Shown in pieces: positions 23,264 through 30,661 of a stretch of DNA of 59,681 nucleotides. The translations under genes and the position numbers were made by a program. A model generated the notes under the pieces. The model was not told the origin of the DNA, did no database searches, and saw only the letters and a program-made list of their open reading frames with translations. This DNA comes from Microbacterium sp. A20. Its GTDB lineage: Bacteria; Actinomycetota; Actinomycetes; Actinomycetales; Microbacteriaceae. Position 1 is the first letter of the stretch. Every line of letters starts with the position of its first letter. The stretch covers positions 1 to 59,681 of the forward strand of contig NZ_SSDF01000081.1 in NCBI RefSeq assembly GCF_004794515.1. Reading direction: 5' to 3'.

Positions 23264-23881
23264 TCAGCGGCTGGGGTCGGATCGACCCTGGTCGCTGGAG
23301 GGGCCTTCGGCAGCGGGTCGCGCCGGGCTTCTCGCCTCGTCCGGACCTCCTTCGGCACTGCGGGCGGGGAAGAGGATGGGGCTGAGGAGGTGGCGACTCC
23401 GTGCGGCGGAGGGTTCGTGCCCCATGTGCGGGACGATCGCGTCGCGGAGGTCGCTGATCAGCTGTTCGCGCTCGTCGGGACTGAGCCAGATCGAGTGCTG
23501 GCGATAGCCCACGAGGTCGGCTGTGGGATCGGCGTCCGGGCGATCGAGATAGGCGTTGAACTCCGTCAGCAGCACGGCGGCCGCGGCGGCGAATGCGCGA
23601 CGATGTTCGGCGATGGAGGTAGACGCCGCCATGGCCGGATCGATGACGGAGGCGGCACGGTTGAGGCGGTATCGACGCTCCACCGCGCCCCGCACCCGCT
23701 GCTCGGAGTCGACCTCGAGAACGCCGCCGTCCGTGAGTAGCGCGAGGTGCCGATACAGCGTGGCCTTGGGGACGTCGGCGAGCGCGGCTCGGATCTCGGA
23801 GCCGGTGGCGGAACGCCCTCCGGACATGGCATGGATGATACGGAGGCGCACCGGGTGCGTGAGCAGATCGCGCTTGGTCAC
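23264..23881 (-). CDS. winged-helix regulator (ArsR/HTH_20-like) with disordered tail
   Basis: A 205-residue regulator: KRDLLTHPVRLRIIHAMSGG, SEIRAALADVPKATLYRHLA, LLTDGGVLEVDSEQRVRGAV form a winged helix, then a helical domain with ATSIAEHRR-type helices and YRQHSIWLSPDEREQLISDL, as in helix-turn-helix proteins linked to YdfH/Bacillus-type repressors. The last 45 residues are Pro/Ser/Arg-rich and probably unstructured. It diverges from an alpha/beta hydrolase across a strong inverted repeat (23906-23927), and I infer that it represses that hydrolase and itself. Confidence 0.8.
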   Translation of the reverse strand: MTKRDLLTHPVRLRIIHAMSGGRSATGSEIRAALADVPKATLYRHLALLTDGGVLEVDSEQRVRGAVERRYRLNRAASVIDPAMAASTSIAEHRRAFAAAAAVLLTEFNAYLDRPDADPTADLVGYRQHSIWLSPDEREQLISDLRDAIVPHMGHEPSAARSRHLLSPILFPARSAEGGPDEARSPARPAAEGPSSDQGRSDPSR

Positions 23882-23905
23882 GTGTCCATGGTCTCATGGT
23901 TTAGA

Positions 23906-23927
23906 TTAGTCTCAGAAATGAGACTAA
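23906..23927. promoter_or_regulatory. operator between HTH regulator and hydrolase
   Basis: TTAGTCTCA (23906-23914) and TGAGACTAA (23919-23927) are perfect 9-bp inverted repeats with a 4-nt spacer. It lies in the 56-bp divergent gap, in a low-GC patch, and abuts the hydrolase ribosome site AAGGAG. Confidence 0.8.
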
Positions 23928-23937
23928 GGAGTCCATG

Positions 23938-24846
23938 ATGGGAACCATTCCGATGGATGACAGGCGCCAGCATCCGCCGCTCGGCGCGCTTCATGAGTAC
24001 GATGGCCGCCGGCTGATGCTGCACCGATCCGGGGTCGAGGGGCCGGCCGTGGTCTTCCTTCCGGGCGCCGGCCTCATAGGCTACGACTTCCTCAACCTGC
24101 ATCGGGAGGTCGGGAGAATCACGACGAGTGTGCTCTACGACCGTGGCGGCACGGGCTGGAGCGACCCCGTCGACCTGCCCCGCACTCCGACCGATGTGGC
24201 CGAGGAGCTCCGTTCGCTGCTCCACGCGGCCGGTGTCCCCGGGCCGTACATCTTGGTCGGGCACTCCCTGGGTGCCTTCTACGCCCGCCGCTATGCCCAG
24301 CTGCATCTGGAGGAGACGGCAGGCCTCGTGCTGCTCGACCCTGGGCATGAAGACATCATGTCGTTCATGCCCCCGCAGGCGGCTGAGCTGAATGACCAGA
24401 TGACATCCGGTCTCGACGAGCTCCCGGACCTGACGGCCGAGCAGGTGCAGCAAGCCCGTGAACAGTACGCAGAGATCTATTCGTCGTGGCCGGAGGAGGT
24501 GCGCGGCCCGCTCATCGAGGAGCATCTCCGATCGTGGCGCACGCAGATCGCCGAGACGAAGAACTTCGAGACGACGGTCTACGACGAGCTGCGCGCCGGC
24601 GGGCCTCTCTCGGACATTCCCCTGATCGTCCTCACCGCGGGCGGCGCGAACCCCTATTGGGCGAACTTCATGACTGATGCGCAGATGCGAGAGGCGCTGG
24701 ACGGGGTGCGTCGCATGCAGGCCTCGATCGCTGAATCGGTGCCGCGGGGTGAGCAACGCGTCCTCGAAGGCGCCTCTCATCAGTACCTGCACATCGAGCG
24801 CGAGGATGCCGTGATCCGAGCCATCCGCGACGTCGTTGGACGCTGA
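23938..24846 (+). CDS. alpha/beta hydrolase
   Basis: A 302-residue alpha/beta-hydrolase with the nucleophile S110 in VGHSLGAF, the oxyanion segment FLPGAGLIGYDF and a late catalytic His in EGASHQYLHIE. Alpha/beta hydrolases of this size include esterases and epoxide or C-C hydrolases; no closer call is justified. ATG 23935 and ATG 23938 are adjacent; the second gives better spacing (6 nt) from AAGGAG. Divergent from, and probably repressed by, the neighbouring winged-helix protein. Confidence 0.85.
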   Translation: MGTIPMDDRRQHPPLGALHEYDGRRLMLHRSGVEGPAVVFLPGAGLIGYDFLNLHREVGRITTSVLYDRGGTGWSDPVDLPRTPTDVAEELRSLLHAAGVPGPYILVGHSLGAFYARRYAQLHLEETAGLVLLDPGHEDIMSFMPPQAAELNDQMTSGLDELPDLTAEQVQQAREQYAEIYSSWPEEVRGPLIEEHLRSWRTQIAETKNFETTVYDELRAGGPLSDIPLIVLTAGGANPYWANFMTDAQMREALDGVRRMQASIAESVPRGEQRVLEGASHQYLHIEREDAVIRAIRDVVGR

Positions 24847-24884
24847 GCGCCCGGGCGCTCGGCTCGGTCGCTGAGCGCCCGGGC
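24841..24884. repeat. 16-bp direct repeat with internal palindrome
   Basis: CGCTGAGCGCCCGGGC occurs at 24841-24856 and 24869-24884. The first copy includes the hydrolase TGA and extends into the perfect palindrome GAGCGCCCGGGCGCTC (24845-24860). It lies between convergent genes and may terminate both. Confidence 0.6.
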
Positions 24885-24900
24885 AGTCGGGGCGGGTATG

Positions 24901-25677
24901 TCACCGGCGGTGGATATCGAGATCGGTTCGTCCGGGAAGGATGTCGGCGCGCAGCGCCCGCGTGCCCCGGTACTCGCCGTCACGTAGGGCGCGGAACGGC
25001 TGAGACGGCACTTCGTCATGGATGCCCGCGAGCCTCGTGGTCAGCCGGTCGCGCTCGGAGGTGACGGCCGCGGCGTCGAGGGCGTCGGCATCGTGGATGA
25101 CGTGGAGGTCGAGCGATTCGATCCCCGTGTACCAGAGCGTGCCGTGCGTGATCGGGAACATCAGCGAATCGATGTCGCCGCTGACCCCTCGTGAGCCGAT
25201 GCTCCGCGCATCCTCGCCCGCCGTCACGATGATGAGCGCGCGCTTGCCCTTCAGGCCGCCTTCGCCGTAGCGGAGCGGCAGCCCCGTCTCCGCGTCGACG
25301 CCGCCGTAGGCGAAGCGGTTGGTGAACACCCGATCGAACCAGCCTTTGAGGATCGCCGGTGCGCCGTACCACCACAGGGGGAACTGGAACACGAGCAGTT
25401 CGGCGGCCTCGAGCTTTCGCTGTTCGAGGCGCACGTCGTCGGGGACGAGTCCGCTCTCGTAGACCTGGCCCATCAGGTCGACGATGTTGCCCTCGCTACC
25501 GGCGAGATCGCGCTGAGCGAGCAGGGGGTCGAAGCCCTGGGCATACAGATCCGAGGTCTGCACGTCGTAACGCGGCGTGAGCGCTTCGACCCCCGCCTGG
25601 AACAGTTGCCGGTTCAGGGATCCCGACTGCGGATGCGCGTAGATCCAGTGCGTGGTGGGCCGGAGGTCGGCGGTCAT
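24901..25677 (-). CDS. NAD(P)H dehydrogenase (quinone), flavodoxin-like fold
   Basis: A 258-residue flavodoxin-fold oxidoreductase of the NQO/KefF/MdaB group: THWIYAHPQSGSLNRQLFQA (FMN/FAD phosphate loop), ELLVFQFPLWWYGAPAILKG, WFDRVFTNRFAYGG and GKRALIIVTAGED. Such enzymes reduce quinones and electrophiles by two electrons. ATG 25677 follows GAGGAGA. It is divergent from a TetR regulator with a large inverted repeat between them, so a quinone- or electrophile-induced detoxification pair is inferred. Confidence 0.87.
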   Translation of the reverse strand: MTADLRPTTHWIYAHPQSGSLNRQLFQAGVEALTPRYDVQTSDLYAQGFDPLLAQRDLAGSEGNIVDLMGQVYESGLVPDDVRLEQRKLEAAELLVFQFPLWWYGAPAILKGWFDRVFTNRFAYGGVDAETGLPLRYGEGGLKGKRALIIVTAGEDARSIGSRGVSGDIDSLMFPITHGTLWYTGIESLDLHVIHDADALDAAAVTSERDRLTTRLAGIHDEVPSQPFRALRDGEYRGTRALRADILPGRTDLDIHRR

Positions 25678-25724
25678 GTCTCTCCTCGGAGTGTGGCGTG
25701 CCGGTGGCATGCGGGATAGGCTGG

Positions 25725-25759
25725 ATACCTACCAACCGTAACTTACTCATAGTAGGTAT
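25725..25759. promoter_or_regulatory. TetR operator between quinone reductase and tetR
   Basis: ATACCTAC (25725-25732) and GTAGGTAT (25752-25759) are perfect 8-bp inverted repeats. Near their centre is a smaller palindrome GTAACTTAC (25738-25746). The 100-bp divergent gap contains both promoters. Confidence 0.75.
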
Positions 25760-25777
25760 GGGGCACAAGGGGTGAGC

Positions 25778-26368
25778 GTGACGAAGGCGAAAGAGGGTGC
25801 GCGACCGCGGCTGTCCAAGGCGGACCGTCGCGCGCAGCTGCTGGGCGTCGCGCGGGAGATGATCCGTGTTGACGGTGCCGATGCGCTGACCCTCGGTGCG
25901 CTGGCAGACCGGGCGGGCATCACGAAGCCCGTCGTCTACGAGCACTTCGGCGACCGCTCGGGGCTCTTCGCCGCCTTGTACCGTCAGTTCGACGAACGCC
26001 AGGATGCCTCGCTCGAGACTGCGCTGGCGAACGCCGGGCCCGACGTCGAAGGAGTCGTGGACGTCGTCGCCGCGAGCTATATCGCCTGTGCCCGCGCCGA
26101 AGGCATCGAGATGGCGGGCGTGGTCGCGGCTCTCCACGGAACGCCGGTGCTCGCCCGGATGCGGCAGGAATCTGTGGTGGCATACGTCGAACGCTGTCGC
26201 GCCGCCCTCGCCCGCGTCGTCGGCGCCGAGAACATCGATCCGATCGCGCTGGAGGCGGCATTCGCCTCGGCGGACGTGCTCGCGGGCGCGGTGCTCGCCT
26301 CCCGCATCGACGAGGACGACGCGCACGAGACGCTCGTGCGGATCCTCCGCGCCTCGATCAGGAAGTGA
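25778..26368 (+). CDS. TetR-family regulator
   Basis: A 196-residue TetR protein: RRAQLLGVAREMIRVDGADA, LTLGALADRAGITKPVVYEH, FGDRSGLFAALYRQFDERQD, then an all-helical ligand domain. GTG 25778 was chosen because AAGGGG lies about 5 nt upstream; GTG 25772 is an in-frame alternative. It diverges from the quinone reductase and probably represses it through the inverted repeat at 25725-25759. Confidence 0.87.
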   Translation: MTKAKEGARPRLSKADRRAQLLGVAREMIRVDGADALTLGALADRAGITKPVVYEHFGDRSGLFAALYRQFDERQDASLETALANAGPDVEGVVDVVAASYIACARAEGIEMAGVVAALHGTPVLARMRQESVVAYVERCRAALARVVGAENIDPIALEAAFASADVLAGAVLASRIDEDDAHETLVRILRASIRK

Positions 26369-26428
26369 GCCGCGGGCGAGGAAGGCCGACGCGCGAACGC
26401 GGAGATTCGGCCGCGGACGAAGTCTGCG

Positions 26429-27271
26429 TCACGTGGGGCGGGCGTCGATCAGTTGCGCGCGTGCGAACTCCACGACCTCGACCGTGAGCCGCAGGCGGTG
26501 GTCTGCGAGAGAGTGATCGGTGTCGAAGACGGTCTGGCGAACCCTGCTGTCTGCGTTCGTGAACGCCGTGACAAGCGGGTCGTGATGCAGCGCCGAGGGG
26601 GTGACGCCGTCGCGGCTGGTGCCGATCAGGAGGACCTCCCGGTCGGTGAAGTGCGCGGCCAAGGAGCGCAGCGACCAATCCTGGCCGGCCTCGAGCATCT
26701 CGCGGGCGAGTGACTCGCCGTCCGTGTTCGCGAGCACGGAGGTTTCGGAGCCGAAGGCATCGACGTAGGTGTCGAGAAGTGCCGGGTCGGTTTCGATGGC
26801 GGCAGCGACAGCCCCGAAGTCGAATCCGGAGATCGAGACGGTCGCACGCACCTCCGGCCGTCGAGCCGCTGTGTACAGGGCGAGAAAGCCGCCCAGGCTG
26901 TGCCCGGCGACGCCGACTCGGGTGGTGTCCAACTCGGGCATCTGCGGATGGTCGCCGCGGAGCAGAGTGTCGAGGACGGTGTCGGTATCGGCGAGCGTGT
27001 TGGCCCACGACCAGTCGCCGGGCATGCCCCAGCATCCGCGGTAGTGGAAGACCAGCGACGCCACCCCGGCTCGGCGCAGGGCGTGGGCGATGTCGAAGTT
27101 GCGCTCCCATCCCGGAAAGCCGTGCAGCAGCAGCAGGACGGGGTGGGGACCGGCTCCGGCGGGGAGGTGCAGGACGCCGTGAAGCGTGTGGCCGGCGCTG
27201 TCGAGAGTGACATGGCGGGTCGCAGCGGGCGGGATCTCGCCGCTCGGCGGGTCAGCGCTCAGATAGTTCAA
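26429..27271 (-). CDS. alpha/beta hydrolase (acylaminoacyl-peptidase-like)
   Basis: A 280-residue hydrolase: LLLLHGFPGWERNFDIAHAL (oxyanion region), RRAGVASLVFHYRGCWGMPG, nucleophile S125 in VAGHSLGGFLAL and a late DTDHSLADHR with the catalytic His. The YRGCWGMPGDWSW segment is typical of the peptidase/BAAT-like branch. TTG 27271 is the likely start because GGAGG is spaced 5 nt before it; GTG 27283 is also open. A TetR-type half-palindrome ACCGATCAGT (27291-27300) stands just upstream, so control by the neighbouring TetR protein is likely. Confidence 0.83.
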   Translation of the reverse strand: MNYLSADPPSGEIPPAATRHVTLDSAGHTLHGVLHLPAGAGPHPVLLLLHGFPGWERNFDIAHALRRAGVASLVFHYRGCWGMPGDWSWANTLADTDTVLDTLLRGDHPQMPELDTTRVGVAGHSLGGFLALYTAARRPEVRATVSISGFDFGAVAAAIETDPALLDTYVDAFGSETSVLANTDGESLAREMLEAGQDWSLRSLAAHFTDREVLLIGTSRDGVTPSALHHDPLVTAFTNADSRVRQTVFDTDHSLADHRLRLTVEVVEFARAQLIDARPT

Positions 27272-27290
27272 GGCCACCTCCACAGATAGA

Positions 27291-27300
27291 ACCGATCAGT
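27291..27300. promoter_or_regulatory. TetR operator before the hydrolase gene
   Basis: ACCGATCAGT differs in one base from the core of the perfect palindrome at 27991-28002, next to the same TetR gene. It lies within an AGATA...TATCT inverted repeat and about 20 bp before the TTG start at 27271. Confidence 0.55.
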
Positions 27301-27359
27301 ATTATCTAACGATGCGAGCATACAGAGATGTCGGCTGCGCGGGAGTGAGGATCCGCGAG

Positions 27360-27959
27360 TCAGATCGCTCGGTCGAGCAGAATCTCCGCCGCGGCCCGAG
27401 CGTCGGCTCCGGCGACGGAGCCCTCGCCGTCGACGACGGTGACGGCGGTGGCTCCTTCGATCAGCAGAAGGAGTTGGCGTGCAAGCCCGTCAGCGCGCGT
27501 GGTGTCCGTGACCCCCGCCTCGACGACGCGGGCGCGAAGCAGTTCCCGATAGCTGTCGAGGTGGGAGCGGGCAGTCGCCCGCACCCGGCGTTCGTCGTCA
27601 CCGCGACTGTCGGTGACAGCGTTGAGAACCGCGCATCCGCGGTACTGCGGCTGCGCGAACCACTCGATGAGGAGGTCGAAGATCGCCAATACGCGGTCGC
27701 GTCCTGGCTCGGCCTCCGCTGTCTCCCGGCGCAACCACTCGTGGATCCTCTGGCTCCGGCGGACCGCGACGCGAGAAGCGAGTTCCGCCTTGGAGGGGAA
27801 GTAGCGGTAGAGGCTGAGCTTCGATGCGCCTGCCTCGGACGCGATCTCGCTCACCCCGACGGAGTGCATGGCGCGAGCGGCGAAGAGACGGTCCGCGGCA
27901 TCCAGCAGTCTCGACCGGGTCTCCTCCGGATCGATCCGGGCCCCTTTCGGCACGGGCAT
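27360..27959 (-). CDS. TetR-family regulator
   Basis: A 199-residue TetR protein: EETRSRLLDAADRLFAARAM, SVGVSEIASEAGASKLSLYR, YFPSKAELASRVAVRRSQRI, then a TetR_C-like helical ligand domain. ATG 27959 follows AGAGGAG. It sits between an alpha/beta hydrolase and an MFS exporter, and matching GATC-centred palindromes lie before both, so it probably represses hydrolase, exporter and itself. The pattern fits detoxification: hydrolyse or export. Confidence 0.88.
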   Translation of the reverse strand: MPVPKGARIDPEETRSRLLDAADRLFAARAMHSVGVSEIASEAGASKLSLYRYFPSKAELASRVAVRRSQRIHEWLRRETAEAEPGRDRVLAIFDLLIEWFAQPQYRGCAVLNAVTDSRGDDERRVRATARSHLDSYRELLRARVVEAGVTDTTRADGLARQLLLLIEGATAVTVVDGEGSVAGADARAAAEILLDRAI

Positions 27960-27988
27960 GGTGTCTCCTCTCGCCGGGACATCGTGTG

Positions 27989-29128
27989 ATGACCGATCGG
28001 TCTCATCTTACGAACGCCCCACCGGTGCGGCGGCTGTGGGCCACTGTCTTCCTCGCCTATCTGGCGTTCGGCGGAACCCTGCAGCTCCTTCCCCTTACGC
28101 TGTCGACGCGGTTTCACTCCGACGCGGCGTTCATCGGCCTCGCGGTGGGCATCGCGTTCGCCGCCACCGCCTTGTGTCGACCGATCGCGGGGTGGGCGAG
28201 CGACGCGGGCGCAGGCAGGCGCGTCGTCATCCTCGGCGCGGCGCTCACCCTGGCGGGAACGCTCGGCCAGGCGCTGGCCGCCACCGAGTGGCACGTGCTC
28301 GTGTCGCGGGTCGTCATGGGGGCGGGGGAGGCCGCGGTCTTCTCCGGGGCGCTTCCCTGGGCGTGGCGCCAGGTTCCCCCGCACAAGAGGGGTGGTGCCT
28401 CGGGTCTGTTCGGCCTCTCGATGTGGTCCGGCCTCGCTCTCGGGCCGCTGGTCGCGAGCACCGCCGTCCTCGGCGGCCAGCGCATCGCCTGGCTGACACT
28501 GGCCGCCCTCGGTCTCGGGAGCCTGATCGTCGTGGTCACCACCCGATCGTCGGGGCGAGTGCACCTGCCGACGTTCGCGCTCGAGGCGCTGTGGGTGCGG
28601 GGGATGGCGGCGCCATCGATCATGTTCGGGCTCGCGGCGTACGGGTACGGCACTCTTTCCGCGGTACTGGTGCTCTACCTCGACAGCGGCCCCGGAGGCA
28701 GTTCTCTCGGGTTGCCGGTCTTCGCCGGCGCTTTCCTCCTCGTCCGGGTCGCCGGCAGCCGCATGGTCGACCGGATCGGAGGCCGCACGGTGGCAACGGT
28801 CAGTCTGCTCGTCGAGGCGCTCGGATTCGTGGTGATCGTCGCCACGGGCACCACTGCCGGCGTGCTGGGGGGTGTGGCTCTCGTCGGCGCCGGATGCAGC
28901 CTCGCATTCCCCGCCGCCGTCGGGATGGCCGTCGCGCGCTCCCCGCAGCATACGGCCGGTGCCACCGTGGCTGGCATGACATCGTTCTGGGACCTCGGCA
29001 TCCTCGCCGCGGGAGTGAGCGCGGGGATCCTCGCTGAGGCGTTCGACTTCCGAGCGGCGTTCATCGCCGCACTGGCAGCCGCACTCCTCGCGCTGATCGT
29101 GGCCGTGTCGATGCCCGCGCGCCGATGA
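27989..29128 (+). CDS. MFS transporter
   Basis: A 379-residue (from ATG 27989) major facilitator with 12 helices; family motif A appears as GWASDAGAGRRVVILG. The first helix starts at RLWATVFLAYLAFGGTLQLL. The start is uncertain: ATG 27989 lies inside the TetR operator and has no ribosome site, whereas a -10-like TACGAA (28009-28014) ends 10 nt before GTG 28025, which would give a leaderless 367-residue protein starting MRRLWATVF. Efflux of a toxic compound under TetR control is inferred. Confidence 0.83.
   Translation: MTDRSHLTNAPPVRRLWATVFLAYLAFGGTLQLLPLTLSTRFHSDAAFIGLAVGIAFAATALCRPIAGWASDAGAGRRVVILGAALTLAGTLGQALAATEWHVLVSRVVMGAGEAAVFSGALPWAWRQVPPHKRGGASGLFGLSMWSGLALGPLVASTAVLGGQRIAWLTLAALGLGSLIVVVTTRSSGRVHLPTFALEALWVRGMAAPSIMFGLAAYGYGTLSAVLVLYLDSGPGGSSLGLPVFAGAFLLVRVAGSRMVDRIGGRTVATVSLLVEALGFVVIVATGTTAGVLGGVALVGAGCSLAFPAAVGMAVARSPQHTAGATVAGMTSFWDLGILAAGVSAGILAEAFDFRAAFIAALAAALLALIVAVSMPARR
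27991..28002. promoter_or_regulatory. perfect TetR operator palindrome
   Basis: GACCGATCGGTC is a perfect 12-bp palindrome in the tetR-MFS intergenic region. It lies between a GATGAC -35-like word and a TACGAA -10-like word, the classic place for steric repression. Confidence 0.75.
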
Positions 29129-29161
29129 GCTCCTCGGGCGCGCGGAATCCACACATCACCC

Positions 29162-29205
29162 TTGACATCCCTTCCGCACGGGCATAACGTACAACCAAAT
29201 GGTTG
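29162..29205 (+). promoter_or_regulatory. promoter and operator of the ArsR-SRPBCC operon
   Basis: TTGACA (29162-29167), a 17-nt spacer and TAACGT (29185-29190) form a strong sigma-70-type promoter. Transcription would start at about 29197, at the ATG (29199), so the mRNA is leaderless. CAACCA-AA-TGGTTG (29192-29205) is a perfect palindrome covering the start point and start codon. Confidence 0.8.
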
Positions 29206-29588
29206 CACAAAGAGAACTGAGCGAAGCGGAGGTCGACCGTGTCTTCCACGCACTGGCGACGTCGACCCGGCGCGACATCCTGCGTCGGACGATCGAGCGT
29301 GAGCAGTCCGTCTCGAACCTCGCCGCCGATTACGAGATGTCGTTCGCCGCGGTGCAGAAGCACGTCGCCGTGCTCGAGGCCGCGAACCTCATCGTCAAGC
29401 GCGCCGAGGGACGCGAGCGGCTCGTCCGCGCGAACCCCGAGATGATCGCCCGCGCCAGGGCGCTCCTCGCCCGATACGAAGAGCTGTGGCGGTCGCGCAT
29501 CGCCCGACTCGACGACCTGCTGGCCGAGACCCCTCGACCCGGCTCATCCGACAACAGCGACACCAAGAAGAACGAGCAAGGAGACTGA
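29199..29588 (+). CDS. ArsR-type winged-helix regulator
   Basis: A 129-residue regulator: VDRVFHALATSTRRDILRRT, SVSNLAADYEMSFAAVQKHV, AVLEAANLIVKRAEGRERLV, with a C-terminal helix and a charged tail. It has no metal-binding Cys. It precedes a double SRPBCC protein by one nucleotide (TGA at 29586-29588, ATG at 29590), the usual regulator-SRPBCC pairing. The palindrome CAACCAAATGGTTG over its own start codon is its likely operator. Confidence 0.9.
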   Translation: MVAQRELSEAEVDRVFHALATSTRRDILRRTIEREQSVSNLAADYEMSFAAVQKHVAVLEAANLIVKRAEGRERLVRANPEMIARARALLARYEELWRSRIARLDDLLAETPRPGSSDNSDTKKNEQGD

Positions 29589-29589
29589 A

Positions 29590-30567
29590 ATGCCTGTCAC
29601 CGACGTCACCACCGATACCGACAACCTCACGATGACCGTGGTCGCCGACTTCGCGGCCCCCATCGAGCGCGTCTGGAGCGCGTACAGCGATCCGCGCCAG
29701 CTCGAGCGCTTCTGGGGTCCTCCCGGATGGCCGGCCACCTTCACCGCCTGGGACCACACCGTCGGCGGACGCGCGGTCTACTCGATGAACGGTCCCCGCG
29801 GCGAGAAGTCGTCCGGGTCGTGGGAGTTCCTCTCGATCGATGCACCGAACTCCTTCGAGGTCATCGACTCCTTCGTCGACGAGTCCGGCAAGCCTCTGGA
29901 GGGCTTCCCCGCGCAGCGGATGTCGTTCTCGTTCGACTCGACACCCGAGGGCACCCGCATGGTCACGACCAGCCACTTCGACTCGGTCGATGCACTCGAA
30001 CAGGTCGTCGAGATGGGCCAGGTCGAGGGCATCAAGATGGCGATGGCGCAGCTGGATGCCGTGTTGCAGGATCTCCGCGAGTACGCCCAGGGCAAGGGCA
30101 CCCGGGTCGAGCTGCTCGACGACACCCACGTGCGCATCACTCGCCTGGTCGAAGGGCCGCGCGAGCTCGTCTGGCGCGCGCACTTCGAACCCGAGCTCAT
30201 CCGCAAGTGGATGCTCGGCCCCGACGGCTGGGAGATGACGGAGTGCGTGGCCGCCACCGAGGTGGGCCAGTCGTACCGGAACTCCTGGGCGCCGGTCGGC
30301 GACACCGAGGGCGAGCCGTTCGGTTTCGAGGGGGAGGCGCTCCTGATCGACGCCCCGCGCCGCGCGGTCACCACCGAGCGGATGCAGGGCCTGCCGACCG
30401 AGACGCTCAACGACCTGAACCTGTACGAGGAGGACGGCGCGACCATGGTCACGCTGCTGGTCGAGTACCCCGACAAGGAGACGCGCGACATGATCCTCGC
30501 CACCGGTATGGCCGACGGTATGGAGGCCTCGTTCGCCCGCCTGGAGCGGGAGCTGCTCGCCGTCTGA
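29590..30567 (+). CDS. tandem SRPBCC (AHSA1-like) protein
   Basis: A 325-residue protein containing two complete SRPBCC/AHSA1 domains in one chain. The first starts TVVADFAAPIERVWSAYSDP with QLERFWGPPGWPA; the second starts at about residue 175 with ITRLVEGPRELVWRAHFEPE and LIRKWMLGPDGWEM. Each ends with the long helix (GMADGMEASFARLERELLAV for the second). Single-domain proteins are the norm, so this is an internal duplication or fusion. Ligand unknown. AAGGAG precedes the ATG. Confidence 0.88.
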   Translation: MPVTDVTTDTDNLTMTVVADFAAPIERVWSAYSDPRQLERFWGPPGWPATFTAWDHTVGGRAVYSMNGPRGEKSSGSWEFLSIDAPNSFEVIDSFVDESGKPLEGFPAQRMSFSFDSTPEGTRMVTTSHFDSVDALEQVVEMGQVEGIKMAMAQLDAVLQDLREYAQGKGTRVELLDDTHVRITRLVEGPRELVWRAHFEPELIRKWMLGPDGWEMTECVAATEVGQSYRNSWAPVGDTEGEPFGFEGEALLIDAPRRAVTTERMQGLPTETLNDLNLYEEDGATMVTLLVEYPDKETRDMILATGMADGMEASFARLERELLAV

Positions 30568-30593
30568 CCGCGGCGCCGCGTTCACAACTCAGG

Positions 30594-30629
30594 AAAACCG
30601 GCCGATCCGCCCACGGATCGGCCGGTTTT
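30594..30629. terminator. strong bidirectional terminator
   Basis: AAAACCGGCCGATCCG (30594-30609) and CGGATCGGCCGGTTTT (30614-30629) make a perfect 16-bp stem with a 4-nt loop and A/T tracts on both sides. It separates the SRPBCC gene from the convergent monooxygenase operon. Confidence 0.95.
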
Positions 30630-30661
30630 CGAGGTCCGGACGGACAGGCTTCCTGAATCGT

